NCBI GenBank assembly: GCA_039814715.1
Contig: JBCCAR010000001.1
Location: forward strand, 179,160 to 243,159
Direction of reading: 5' to 3'
Length of the DNA: 64,000 nt
DNA from: CAKZYD01 sp039814715
Lineage (GTDB): Bacteria; Pseudomonadota; Alphaproteobacteria; Sphingomonadales; CAKZYD01
Shown piece after piece: positions 1 to 8,529 of this stretch (its first letter is position 1; each line of letters opens with the position of its first letter). The translations under genes and the position numbers were made by a program. Under the pieces are notes generated by a model. The model saw only the letters and a list, made by a program, of their open reading frames with translations. It ran no database searches and was not told the DNA's origin.

Positions 1-1127
1 TGCTGAAAATGTGTGTCATGCGGCAGTAGCTGCATCCGCGCCGCTTCGCTCACCGAACGTTGCAGTGCGCCAGGATCGCGGTCCAACAAGCGCATAACAG
101 CGCTAGCAGCCGCTTCAGCATTCCCCGCTGCATAAACCTCACTATGGGACGGGCGCGCCATATCAAAGGCGCCGCCGCGATCCGGAACGATGAGCGGCAA
201 ACCCGAGCAGAGCCCCTCCGCGAGGACAAGACCAAATGTTTCTGCAGCGCCTGCGTGGATCATGGCATCCGCGCTTGCCAAGTAGCGCGCTAAGCTGCGT
301 CTCTCACTCACAAAACCTTGGAGATGAATAAAAGGGGTGTTGCGCGCCAAGCGTTGAATGGATTTGGCGCTCGGCCCCGTGCCAATCTGGATAAGTCCGA
401 TGGGGCGATGATGATTGGCCAGACGTACTGCTTCAAAGACTGTTTTCAGTCGTTTTTCAGGGTGGTGGCGACTGATATTAATCAGCAACTTCGCGCGGTC
501 AGGGTCCATGCCCATGTCTCGCAGAAGCTTAGCCCGCAAGGATTGATCGCGAAAGTGTGGGCCAAGACTTTGCTTAAGCAGCCCAAACGGCACGACATGT
601 GGCGCAGAAAGGCCGAAGCGCGCCAACCTTTTTGCCAGCCATTCCCCGCTGACAACCGTGGTATCAAAACGGCGCTGCAGCTGCCGCATATAACGCCAAA
701 AAGGAAGAAACACGGCATCGATGCGTTGCGGAGACAGCACGCCATCAAGCAGAGTATGTGGATAAACCGACACTGGTTCTTGGTGCAAAATAAGCGCGCG
801 CAGAGCATCGCCTGGCCAAGACGCCGCAATCCAGGCACCGCGCCATGTCGAAGAGGCTTCGATCACGTCAGGCCGCTCCTGCCAAAGGATATCATGGACT
901 TCTGCAGAGCGGGTGAAGAGATAATAGCGCTTGTCAAATGGGAGCTGCGCAGCCTTGACCCACCAAATTTGCCCGCCTGGCACGGGCTCTTTATAAGTCT
1001 GAGGCCCTGGCGCAAGAATGATGGCCTCATGACCACCGGCCTCAGCGGCTTGCAGTTTTTGATGAATGTAGGTTTTAACGCCGCCGCCATGCGGGGCATA
1101 AAATTCGGCAATATCAACAATTTTCAA
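1..1127 (-). CDS. GT4 glycosyltransferase, 3' end outside window
   Basis: Open frame of 375 codons that runs off the left window edge. It starts with a TTG at 1127 that overlaps the TGA stop of the upstream glycosyltransferase (TTGA), a sign of translational coupling. The N-terminus reads KIVDIAEFYAPHGGGVKTY, the glycine-rich first Rossmann strand/loop of GT-B enzymes. The C-terminal donor half has ISRHHPEKRLKTV and AAETFGLVLAEGLCSGLPLI, the latter being the E-x7-E nucleotide-sugar motif of family GT4. A cytoplasmic or membrane-associated retaining glycosyltransferase acting on a lipid or polysaccharide acceptor is inferred; neither donor nor acceptor can be read from the sequence. The only alternative is another GT-B family. 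The TTG start is supported by the coupling and by the homologous N-terminus. Confidence 0.85.
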   Translation of the reverse strand, partial: MKIVDIAEFYAPHGGGVKTYIHQKLQAAEAGGHEAIILAPGPQTYKEPVPGGQIWWVKAAQLPFDKRYYLFTRSAEVHDILWQERPDVIEASSTWRGAWIAASWPGDALRALILHQEPVSVYPHTLLDGVLSPQRIDAVFLPFWRYMRQLQRRFDTTVVSGEWLAKRLARFGLSAPHVVPFGLLKQSLGPHFRDQSLRAKLLRDMGMDPDRAKLLINISRHHPEKRLKTVFEAVRLANHHRPIGLIQIGTGPSAKSIQRLARNTPFIHLQGFVSERRSLARYLASADAMIHAGAAETFGLVLAEGLCSGLPLIVPDRGGAFDMARPSHSEVYAAGNAEAAASAVMRLLDRDPGALQRSVSEAARMQLLPHDTHFQ

Positions 1128-2332
1128 GAGGCAACTCCCGCACTTTGCATTGTACTTGGCCTTTGCCGCTCGGCGCAACAATAGCGCTGTTGAAGGGCAA
1201 GATAATGCCCAACGACCTCGTTTAAGACCGTGTCCCAGCGTCGTCCTTCAGATAGCACACGGCTTTCGCAGCCAAACCGCCTGCGCTTGCAATCGTTCAT
1301 AAGCAACTCTTCGACACATTGAACATGCTCTGCCAAATCGCGCGCCTTTGCCAAAAGACCGTTGCGACCTGGAACAACAAGGTCTTTGCTGCCGCCTGCA
1401 TCGCTAGCGACACAGGCCAGCCCGCTCGCCATTGCTTCGAGCGTCACATTGCCAAACGTCTCAGTGTCACTGGGGTTAAAGAAGATATCGGCGTTCGCAT
1501 ACGCCTGCGCCAGGTCTTCACGCTGCAAATGTCCGGTGAAGTGCGCATCCTGCAGCACCTCTGTTAGAGCATTTCGCTGTGGTCCCTCTCCAGCAACAAC
1601 GAGGTTATAGCGGCAGCTTTTTGCGTTTAAGGCCTGCGCTAAACCAATCAACAGATCGAGACCCTTTTCTTTTACCAAGCGGCCTACAAAAATGATGGTT
1701 GGAGTAAAAGCGTCAAAACCCCTTGCCTGGCGCCAGGCCTCGCTTCGTTTCCCAGGCGAAAAAAGCGACGTATCGATACCGCGCGTCCATCGCCGTAGCG
1801 GCACCTGCACACCATCGGCGCGCAAGGCATTGGCCGAGGAGGTCGACGGCACAAGCACCTCGTCGCAACTATTATAGAAGTTGGTCGCAATCTTGGTGGT
1901 GCTGGCCTTCAGCGCTGCAAGACCATAATAGTCCAGATAAGTCTCAAAGCGCGTGTGAAAGCTGGAAACAACCGGAATATTGTGCCGCCGCGCATAGCGC
2001 CTGGCAGCATGGCCCATTAAATCTGGCGCTGAGACATGGATAATGTCTGGCGCAAACCTATTCAAAACGGCTTTCGTATGCGCGCCAAATCGATAAGCCA
2101 GGCGGTATTCCGAGCGCCCGGGAATGGGCACAGACGGCAGGGAATAAAGTTGGCCTTTCGGCTCGAACGCAGGATTTGCAATGGTCGGGGAAAACACGCG
2201 GACAGCATGCCCTGCGTTTAGCAAATGATCCGTGAGACGATTAAGCGCCAAATTCGCGCCGTCTAGAACATTGTTATAATTGCCTGAAAACAGTGCAATG
2301 CGCAGCTTCCCCGGCCCTTGTAGCTTCGTCAT
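1124..2332 (-). CDS. GT4 glycosyltransferase (mannosyltransferase-like)
   Basis: 402-residue GT-B glycosyltransferase. The N-terminal half has LRIALFSGNYNNVLDGANLA and an SSFHTRFETYLDYYG segment typical of GT4 enzymes acting on membrane lipids (MgtA/PimB/SqdX-like). The C-terminal half has IIFVGRLVKEKGLDLL and the donor motif DTETFGNVTLEAMASGLACV with the two E-x7-E glutamates. The ATG at 2332 is chosen over an in-frame GTG nine bases upstream because it is the only ATG near the purine-rich AAAGGCGTGAGG. Its stop overlaps the start of the next glycosyltransferase, so the two are probably made together and act in successive steps on one glycoconjugate. Sugar specificity is not readable. A mannosyl or glucosyl transfer is only suggested by family resemblance. 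Confidence 0.88.
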   Translation of the reverse strand: MTKLQGPGKLRIALFSGNYNNVLDGANLALNRLTDHLLNAGHAVRVFSPTIANPAFEPKGQLYSLPSVPIPGRSEYRLAYRFGAHTKAVLNRFAPDIIHVSAPDLMGHAARRYARRHNIPVVSSFHTRFETYLDYYGLAALKASTTKIATNFYNSCDEVLVPSTSSANALRADGVQVPLRRWTRGIDTSLFSPGKRSEAWRQARGFDAFTPTIIFVGRLVKEKGLDLLIGLAQALNAKSCRYNLVVAGEGPQRNALTEVLQDAHFTGHLQREDLAQAYANADIFFNPSDTETFGNVTLEAMASGLACVASDAGGSKDLVVPGRNGLLAKARDLAEHVQCVEELLMNDCKRRRFGCESRVLSEGRRWDTVLNEVVGHYLALQQRYCCAERQRPSTMQSAGVAS

Positions 2333-2524
2333 GTGCCTCACGCCTTTGCTAATTCAAAAGCGGATGCCACACCTTCATGTCAAACATGCTTCATTTGCTT
2401 GACGGAATCATTGCAGCAAATGTCTCAAAAAAGAAGTCGTGATCTCGCCTATAGAAGGGTACTCAGTCTTGACTGTGTCTAAGACACAGAATCGACTTTT
2501 TTCTGCAAACAAAGCTTCTTAGTT

Positions 2525-2555
2525 TCGTCATCGCTGTGTCATCACGCCCCGTCAT
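2525..2555 (+). promoter_or_regulatory. candidate Pho box (PhoB site) before TonB receptor-phoD
   Basis: TCGTCATCGCTGTGTCAT at 2525-2542 contains GTCAT at 2527 and 2538, exactly 11 bp apart, as in PhoB half-site repeats. A third GTCAT lies at 2551. The receptor ATG is 65 bp downstream. Placement before a phosphatase operon fits phosphate-starvation control. The A/T-rich linker of the E. coli consensus is not conserved. Confidence 0.55.
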
Positions 2556-2606
2556 TCGCAGCTGCAACAATGCTGAATTGATAACCATAGCAGGGAGTGC
2601 GCTCAC

Positions 2607-5039
2607 ATGTACAAATCTAGACTGTCTCAACTTCTGGCGAGTTGCGCGGCCTACGCCTTGCTCAGCGCCCCCGTAGCGCATGCACAGGAAGCGGAGCGCG
2701 ACGTAGAAGACATCATGGTGACCGCACAAAAGCGCGAGCAAGCCATCAAAGATGTCCCCTTGACGATCACTGCGCTAACCGGCGAATTTTTGCGGAAACT
2801 TGACGCAACAGAATTTGATGAAGTAGCGCTGTTCACGCCTGGCCTGACCATTCAAGAGCAAAGCCCAAACAACCCCGGCTTTGTGATCCGCGGGATCACA
2901 TCCGATTCAGGCAATGCACAACAAGCGCCGCGCGTGTCTGTTTATTACAATGGAGTCGACGTTAGCCGGTCGCGCGGGTCGTTTTTCGACCTGTTTGATA
3001 TCGAACGCGTGGAGGTGGTCAAAGGCCCACAGTCAACGCTGTTCGGCACAGCAGCGGCCATTGGCGCGGTCTCCGTGATTTCCAACAAAGCCGAAGAAGG
3101 TTTCAGCGCCGAAGGTAGCTTTGCTTACGGCAACTATGACTACATCGAATCTCAAGGCTTCGTAAACTACGGCACTGACGTGATCGCCGGGCGCATCGCC
3201 TGGAGCTACAAGGACCGTGAAGGGTTCATAGATAATGTCTTCTCTGGTCCCGGCAGTTTACCTGATGGGCAATTTGGGCAATCCCTCAATGGTCAAAATG
3301 TGCTGGCGTTCCGTGGGACGTTAAGCTTCACACCAACAACAGATTTTCGCGCAGATTTAGTCCTGTCCTTTGACCGCCAGCGCCCGCCTGGCACGTCCTT
3401 TAAGTCCGGCACATTTGCCCCTCCTGGCGGTGACACAAGCCCATTCACATTTGCATCCCTCTCCGGCGCGCCTGATAGCGAAGAGACCTTGCTGGGTGAA
3501 GAACCAGGGCTTGATCGCGAAGTTATCGATCTCAACCTCACCATGAGCTACGATTTCAACGAGCAATGGAAGATCACGTCCATCTCAGGCTACCGCGAGT
3601 TTGATAGCGTTGAGGTGTTTGATGCAGACGGTTCCGCCGCGCCCTATCTGGAATTCACCGAAGACTCCATCGGCGACCAGTGGAGCCAAGAAATTCGCAT
3701 GAACTACGATGGTGAAGGCTGGTCTACCTTCTTTGGCGGCTCCTATTTCCATGAGGATGGCAGCCAGACGGTCCCTTTCTCAACGGAAGAAGGCTTGCTG
3801 CTGGAATGCCTCACCGGCGCGCTTGAGCTAGGCTGCGTCGCACCGGATGGGTCTGTCCCAGCTCTAAATGCCACAGCCGCACTCACGGGCGGCGCCCTAA
3901 CCTCCATTCCTTACAGCCAAATCCTCGGTAACACCGGCAGCTTTGACATCTGGACGCTCTATGCAGATGCAACTGTTGAAGTTACCGACCGATTGGAGAT
4001 TAGCCTCGGCGGACGCTATGTGAATGAAAGTCGGACCTCCGGCGTGTTCAACGAAGCCCCGGCATCACAACTTGCACCGCAGTTGATCGCGGCTGGGACA
4101 GCTTTGGACGATCCCGGCCTGCTAGGGCTTGGCGCGTTTCTAGATGGCTTTCTGCCGCTCGGCACCGCCAACACAGATGGCCAAATCCTAACCGACAGTG
4201 CTGATTTCTCCGATTGGCTCATGCGCGCCAATATTCTCTACCGCATCACGGATGACATCAGCGTATATGCCACAACGGGCCGGGGCCGCCGATCTGACGT
4301 GCTCAATGTCACCGCGGGCAACACGCGGCAGACCCCTGCTGGTCCTGTAACTATCCCGCCTTTCGCCCAGACGGAGTTGATTCCAGCAGAGATCATCTGG
4401 AATTATGAGGCTGGCATAAAGGGTAACTTTTTTGATGGGCGCATGTTTGCTTCCGCAGCAGTATTTTACCAAGATTACAAGAACTTCCAGGTCACGATCC
4501 CACAGTTGGACGCAGAGGGCCAACCCACTGGCCAGTTCATAACATCTGGCGCTGGCGGCGCGACCAATTTCGGCGTTGAAGCGGAATTCAGCGCCAACGT
4601 CACCGAGGAGCTGCAAGTCTTCGGCAATGCCGCCTATATCGATGCGCAGATCGACGATGACCCAGACGTAAACGGTGACCTGGCAGGAAACCGGTTCCGG
4701 TTGCAGCCCAAATGGGCCGCTTCTGCCGGCGCTTTGTATGAGCGGGAAATCACCGATGATCTCAGCGGCTTTGTCACCCTGACCTGGACATTCGAAGGAT
4801 CGAAGTTCTTTGAACAACCGAATGACCCCATTATCGCAGAGGACGCCTATTCGCTGGTCAACCTGCGGGTCGGCGTCAAAGACCCAGACGGCCGCTGGCA
4901 GGTGGATGCCTTTGCGACCAACTTATTCGACAAGCAGTATGTGATCGATGCCGGAAACACGGGCGGCGCATTCGGAATTCCGACATTCATCGCAGGCGCG
5001 CCGCGCTTTTATGGCATCCGCATTAGCGGCGCGCTTTAG
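2607..5039 (+). CDS. TonB-dependent outer-membrane receptor, phosphate-ester linked
   Basis: 810-residue outer-membrane transporter. A Sec signal peptide (cleavage near VAHAQ, residue about 27) is followed by a TonB-box-like EDIMVTAQKRE, then the plug domain with TPGLTIQEQSPNNPGFVIRGI and a 22-strand barrel ending in the C-terminal signature RFYGIRISGAL. Such proteins take up large or scarce ligands with energy from TonB-ExbBD. The gene sits 3 bp upstream of phoD and behind a candidate Pho box, so the ligand is probably an organophosphate or phosphodiester that PhoD hydrolyses. That link is inference from context. GGGAG lies about 9 bp upstream of the ATG. The length is normal for the IroN/FecA-like family. 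Confidence 0.92.
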   Translation: MYKSRLSQLLASCAAYALLSAPVAHAQEAERDVEDIMVTAQKREQAIKDVPLTITALTGEFLRKLDATEFDEVALFTPGLTIQEQSPNNPGFVIRGITSDSGNAQQAPRVSVYYNGVDVSRSRGSFFDLFDIERVEVVKGPQSTLFGTAAAIGAVSVISNKAEEGFSAEGSFAYGNYDYIESQGFVNYGTDVIAGRIAWSYKDREGFIDNVFSGPGSLPDGQFGQSLNGQNVLAFRGTLSFTPTTDFRADLVLSFDRQRPPGTSFKSGTFAPPGGDTSPFTFASLSGAPDSEETLLGEEPGLDREVIDLNLTMSYDFNEQWKITSISGYREFDSVEVFDADGSAAPYLEFTEDSIGDQWSQEIRMNYDGEGWSTFFGGSYFHEDGSQTVPFSTEEGLLLECLTGALELGCVAPDGSVPALNATAALTGGALTSIPYSQILGNTGSFDIWTLYADATVEVTDRLEISLGGRYVNESRTSGVFNEAPASQLAPQLIAAGTALDDPGLLGLGAFLDGFLPLGTANTDGQILTDSADFSDWLMRANILYRITDDISVYATTGRGRRSDVLNVTAGNTRQTPAGPVTIPPFAQTELIPAEIIWNYEAGIKGNFFDGRMFASAAVFYQDYKNFQVTIPQLDAEGQPTGQFITSGAGGATNFGVEAEFSANVTEELQVFGNAAYIDAQIDDDPDVNGDLAGNRFRLQPKWAASAGALYEREITDDLSGFVTLTWTFEGSKFFEQPNDPIIAEDAYSLVNLRVGVKDPDGRWQVDAFATNLFDKQYVIDAGNTGGAFGIPTFIAGAPRFYGIRISGAL

Positions 5040-5042
5040 CAT

Positions 5043-6878
5043 ATGTCCGATAAACAGGGCTTTGCGATGAAACGACGTGCTGCTTTAAAGGCCCTGGGCC
5101 TTGGCGCAGCGGCGACAGCAATGAGCCAAGCTCCCAGTGTCTCTAGCGCGCTCTTCCAGCACGGCGTCGCCAGCGGGGACCCGCTTGACGACCGAGTGAT
5201 CATCTGGACGCGTATCACACCGCAAGGCAGCGCTGCCGCATCCATTCGCCTGAGCTGGGAAGTCACGACAGAAGATGGGAAAGTCGCAGCGCGCGGCGAT
5301 ACGGCGACGGACGCTGCGCGTGACTATACCGTGAAAGTTGATGTGAGCGGCCTCGCGCCAGGCACGCGCTACCGCTATCGCTTCATCCATGACGGCGCTG
5401 CTTCGCCGACTGGAAACACACGCACTTTGCCTGTGGGTGACGTCGACAAGCTCACCATCGCGGCGTGTTCGTGCTCGAATTATCCTTATGGATTTTTCAA
5501 CGTTTATAAAGAGATGGCCGCGAATCAAGATATCGATATCGTCCTTCATTTAGGCGACTACATCTACGAATACGGCGTCAACACTTATTCCTCCAAAGCC
5601 ATTGAGGACGCAGGACGGCGGGTTAAGCCCGCAGCGGAAATTGTTGCGCTTGAGGATTACCGCGAGCGCTACGCATTATACCGCCGGGACAAAGACCTAC
5701 AGGCCGTCCATGCCGCCCACCCCTTCATGCTGATCTGGGATGATCACGAATTTACAAACGATGCCTGGAAGGGCGGCGCTGAAAATCATCAGCCAGAAAA
5801 AGAAGGCGATTGGTCCACGCGCCGCGCCGCAGCATTACAGGCCTATGAGGAGTGGATGCCCACGCGCGCGGACTTGGATAAACCGTGGCGATCCTTTGAT
5901 ATCGGCAATCTAGCCCGCATCATGCTCCTCGATACGCGGCTATGGGGGCGTGACAAACAGCTCAACTACGCCAAGGACTTCAGCCTTATAACGGCGGCCT
6001 TTGATGTAAGCGACGATGCTGCGCCGACACTTTTAAAAACGGGCGCAGACGCGAGCCAAGCTGACACAATCAAAACACTTCCAATCGTATTTGACATGCG
6101 CCAAACGCCGCCAACACCAATTCTAGACTACAGCGAATTGGCTCAGTTTGACCCAAAGACAGCGCCCACCTATCTCATGTATTTGCCTGATGTGGACGCC
6201 TTTAAAGCGCGCCTAAAGGCGCCAGACCGGCAACTCTTGGGGCCAGACCAGGAAAGCTGGCTTGAAGACGCGTTTATCACCTCAAAGGAGCGCGGCCAAA
6301 CCTGGCAAATTTTAGGCCAACAAGTCCTCATGGGGCGCATCAACATTCCGGAAAATGCCGCGGATTTTGTCGGCAATCAGACGGGATACATCGCAGACCG
6401 AATTCGCTGGCTTGCAAAGCTTGCAGCCTTTGGCCTGCCGCTGAATATGGACGCGTGGGACGGCTATCCCGCTGCGCGCGAACGCGTCCTGGGGCATGCA
6501 CGCAAACATGGGCAAAACGTCGTGGTTTTGGCCGGAGACACCCATAACGCGTGGGTGTCAGAGCTCGCAGATACCCAAGGCCCCGTCGCTCACGAGTTCG
6601 CAACAGCATCGGTCTCCTCACCTGGCTTTGAAGGCTACGTTCCGGCCGATCCAGCGATCATTGAGAAAGGCTTTCTTGATGCATCACCAACCCTCAAATG
6701 GGTCGATGCGCAGCACCGCGGCTACCTTACGATGCGCTTCACACACAAAGATGTTGAAACCCAGTTTCACCGAATCTCAACGGTCAAATCGACCGAGTAT
6801 GAAAGACTAGAGCCTGTGCGCTTCCAGCTGACCGCTGCCGATGACGCCGGAGAGCAGTCGCTCACGAAGCTCGTTTAA
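5043..6878 (+). CDS. phoD: PhoD-family alkaline phosphatase/phosphodiesterase
   Basis: 611-residue PhoD-type enzyme. The N-terminus carries a twin-arginine signal (KRRAALKALGLGAAA, residues about 10-24), so export is probably by Tat after folding. It is followed by the PhoD N-terminal domain (FQHGVASGDPLDDRVIIWTRI) and the metallophosphatase core. Metal-site motifs are visible: LTIAACSCSNYPYGFFN, LHLGDYIYEYG, LIWDDHEFTNDAW and VVLAGDTHNAWVSEL. PhoD enzymes use Fe/Ca to hydrolyse phosphomono- and diesters in the periplasm or at the surface. Only 3 bp separate it from the TonB receptor stop, so the two form one operon, probably induced by phosphate limitation. An in-frame ATG at residue 9 is an alternative start that would place the twin arginine closer to the N-terminus. 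Confidence 0.93.
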   Translation: MSDKQGFAMKRRAALKALGLGAAATAMSQAPSVSSALFQHGVASGDPLDDRVIIWTRITPQGSAAASIRLSWEVTTEDGKVAARGDTATDAARDYTVKVDVSGLAPGTRYRYRFIHDGAASPTGNTRTLPVGDVDKLTIAACSCSNYPYGFFNVYKEMAANQDIDIVLHLGDYIYEYGVNTYSSKAIEDAGRRVKPAAEIVALEDYRERYALYRRDKDLQAVHAAHPFMLIWDDHEFTNDAWKGGAENHQPEKEGDWSTRRAAALQAYEEWMPTRADLDKPWRSFDIGNLARIMLLDTRLWGRDKQLNYAKDFSLITAAFDVSDDAAPTLLKTGADASQADTIKTLPIVFDMRQTPPTPILDYSELAQFDPKTAPTYLMYLPDVDAFKARLKAPDRQLLGPDQESWLEDAFITSKERGQTWQILGQQVLMGRINIPENAADFVGNQTGYIADRIRWLAKLAAFGLPLNMDAWDGYPAARERVLGHARKHGQNVVVLAGDTHNAWVSELADTQGPVAHEFATASVSSPGFEGYVPADPAIIEKGFLDASPTLKWVDAQHRGYLTMRFTHKDVETQFHRISTVKSTEYERLEPVRFQLTAADDAGEQSLTKLV

Positions 6879-7076
6879 AGTTCCTCTCGCGTCCCCACAA
6901 ACGGCCTTTGAACCTGGCGCTCCTGACCGATCCGCGAAACTCGGCAGTGAACCGTATTGGCGACCTTCCGCGCGGCTGGATTTCGTCGTAGGGGCGAAAG
7001 AGACTGGGTTTGACGATGCATTTACATCAACCAAATCCGCCACAGTATTCAAGCGGAACATTCTGTTTGGTGGAAT

Positions 7077-7105
7077 CTAGTGGATTGGCTCAGCCAATCC
7101 ACTAG
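7077..7105. terminator. perfect 14-bp palindrome between convergent genes
   Basis: CTAGTGGATTGGCT and AGCCAATCCACTAG form a perfect 14-bp stem around one central base. It lies between phoD (plus) and the ureohydrolase paralogue (minus), and the minus-strand gene's TAG stop is inside the right arm. It fits a bidirectional hairpin terminator, although no T-run follows on either strand. Confidence 0.5.
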
Positions 7106-8529
7106 TCGCGCCGCGTCAAATCGCTGAGGTAGGCGTCCTTCGTCAGGCCCTTTTTCCGCAGAGCTATGCCCGATAGGCAGGCATGCAACACAGAATTCGC
7201 ATTCAGAGGTGTTTGATAGCTCAAGTCGAGATAAGGCGTTACGTCGAAAATGCCAAAGCCCGCGACCTGTGTTTCCGCGCACAACCGGCGCAAAAAGGGT
7301 AGGACTTCTCGCATGGTCAGACCAGCAGCTTCAGGCCTGCCGGCACCAGGCCCTTCAGCAGGATCAAGCACTGACATGTCAAAAGAGATAAACACTCTGC
7401 CGGGCCCAGCTTTCGCCTCAGACAAAGCTGCCTTCATGACACGGTCCCAGCCGCGCTCCTCAACTTCGGCCATCGTATGATAGCGAACATCCTGGCTCCG
7501 TAGCCAGCTGAGGACGTCATCACTCAAATCACGGCCGCGCAGACCAAGCTGCACTAGGTTGCTGCCTTTCATGAGGTTGTCTTCGATAAGCGCGGAGACG
7601 GCATTTTGATCCACCAACGGATGCGCAAGGCCGCGCAAGGCATTGGGATGCGCATCAAGGTGTACGATGGTGATATCATCAGAGCCAAGGGTGTCAGTCA
7701 TCGCAGCGACTGCGGGATACATGACCGAATGATCACCGCCGATGATGAAGGGCACGACGCCTGCGCTAACCATTGCAGCGACCGTTTCGCGCACATGGCC
7801 GACGCTCATATCAATACTTAGCCGGTCAACAGAGATATCGCCATAGTCAGCCAGTGTCAGTTCAAGCGCTGGGTCCAACCCAGCATAAACATCATAGCCC
7901 GACAGGCCGTGCATTGCCCGCAACGCGCCTGGCGCATGTTGCGCGTCACGCCACCCACTGCCTAGGTTCAGCGGCACACCCACAAAGGCAACATCAACAC
8001 TGCTGGCCACCAGGTCTTCAAGACGAACGGCCACCGGCGCATTTGCAAATGTGGGGATGCCATCTGTTTCGCCCAGATACCGTTTGACGCTGAAAATACC
8101 GGGTTCACGTGCAAATTCGTCCAGAATAGCTGGCCGCAACGTTTTGCTAGAGTTGTAACGCCCTGCTTTGGTGTTCATGGGGATTTCGGCGTAATCACCA
8201 GCCGGCTCTAATGGCTCGGCTATGTCCCGCTCAATAGGCGCGGCCGGCTTATAAGGCCGTTTTTCAAGCGTTTCCATCATCGCTGTGACAGCCGCGCGCA
8301 CCGTTTCTGGCTCCTGCCCACTTAGACGATCAATCAGCTTTTCTTTTGTTAGGCCAAACAGCGAAAGATTAGCAGGCACGTCAATGAAATCTTGCTGGTA
8401 CTTGGTCAAGCCTGGCAACGCATCCTGGGCGGCTGCAGAAACTGATAACGCGAGACTGCTCGCTATGATGATAGCAAACTTAAGCGCCGTATCGAAGGCT
8501 GCGGCAGGGAAAGAGGATATTGCCCTCAT
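7102..8529 (-). CDS. exported ureohydrolase-like protein with altered metal site
   Basis: 475-residue paralogue of the enzyme just upstream, with a signal peptide (LALSVSAAAQ, cleavage near residue 35) and the arginase/agmatinase fold. GGDHS is kept (His near residue 266), but the next metal motif is DAHPN instead of DAHxD (residues about 291-295), and the DxD motif is DMS (about 383-385). Two of the six expected Mn-coordinating residues are therefore replaced by Asn and Ser. Substrate-loop sequence is also changed (PGAGRPEAAGL instead of PGTGTPVSGGL). It is either catalytically dead, mononuclear, or a structural partner of the intact paralogue. Its ATG overlaps the upstream stop (ATGA), so stoichiometric co-translation is likely. 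Ureohydrolases are normally trimers or hexamers, which makes a mixed oligomer possible. Confidence 0.85.
   Translation of the reverse strand: MRAISSFPAAAFDTALKFAIIIASSLALSVSAAAQDALPGLTKYQQDFIDVPANLSLFGLTKEKLIDRLSGQEPETVRAAVTAMMETLEKRPYKPAAPIERDIAEPLEPAGDYAEIPMNTKAGRYNSSKTLRPAILDEFAREPGIFSVKRYLGETDGIPTFANAPVAVRLEDLVASSVDVAFVGVPLNLGSGWRDAQHAPGALRAMHGLSGYDVYAGLDPALELTLADYGDISVDRLSIDMSVGHVRETVAAMVSAGVVPFIIGGDHSVMYPAVAAMTDTLGSDDITIVHLDAHPNALRGLAHPLVDQNAVSALIEDNLMKGSNLVQLGLRGRDLSDDVLSWLRSQDVRYHTMAEVEERGWDRVMKAALSEAKAGPGRVFISFDMSVLDPAEGPGAGRPEAAGLTMREVLPFLRRLCAETQVAGFGIFDVTPYLDLSYQTPLNANSVLHACLSGIALRKKGLTKDAYLSDLTRRD

Noticed and set aside
318..1184. 288-residue plus-strand ORF
   Set aside because: Antisense to the TTG-started glycosyltransferase; its translation has no domain, while the minus strand shows clear GT4 motifs.
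6841..7080. 79-residue ORF between phoD and the palindrome, plus strand
   Set aside because: Overlaps the phoD 3' end, has Ser/Pro/Arg composition of a shadow frame, no ribosome-binding site and no recognisable family.
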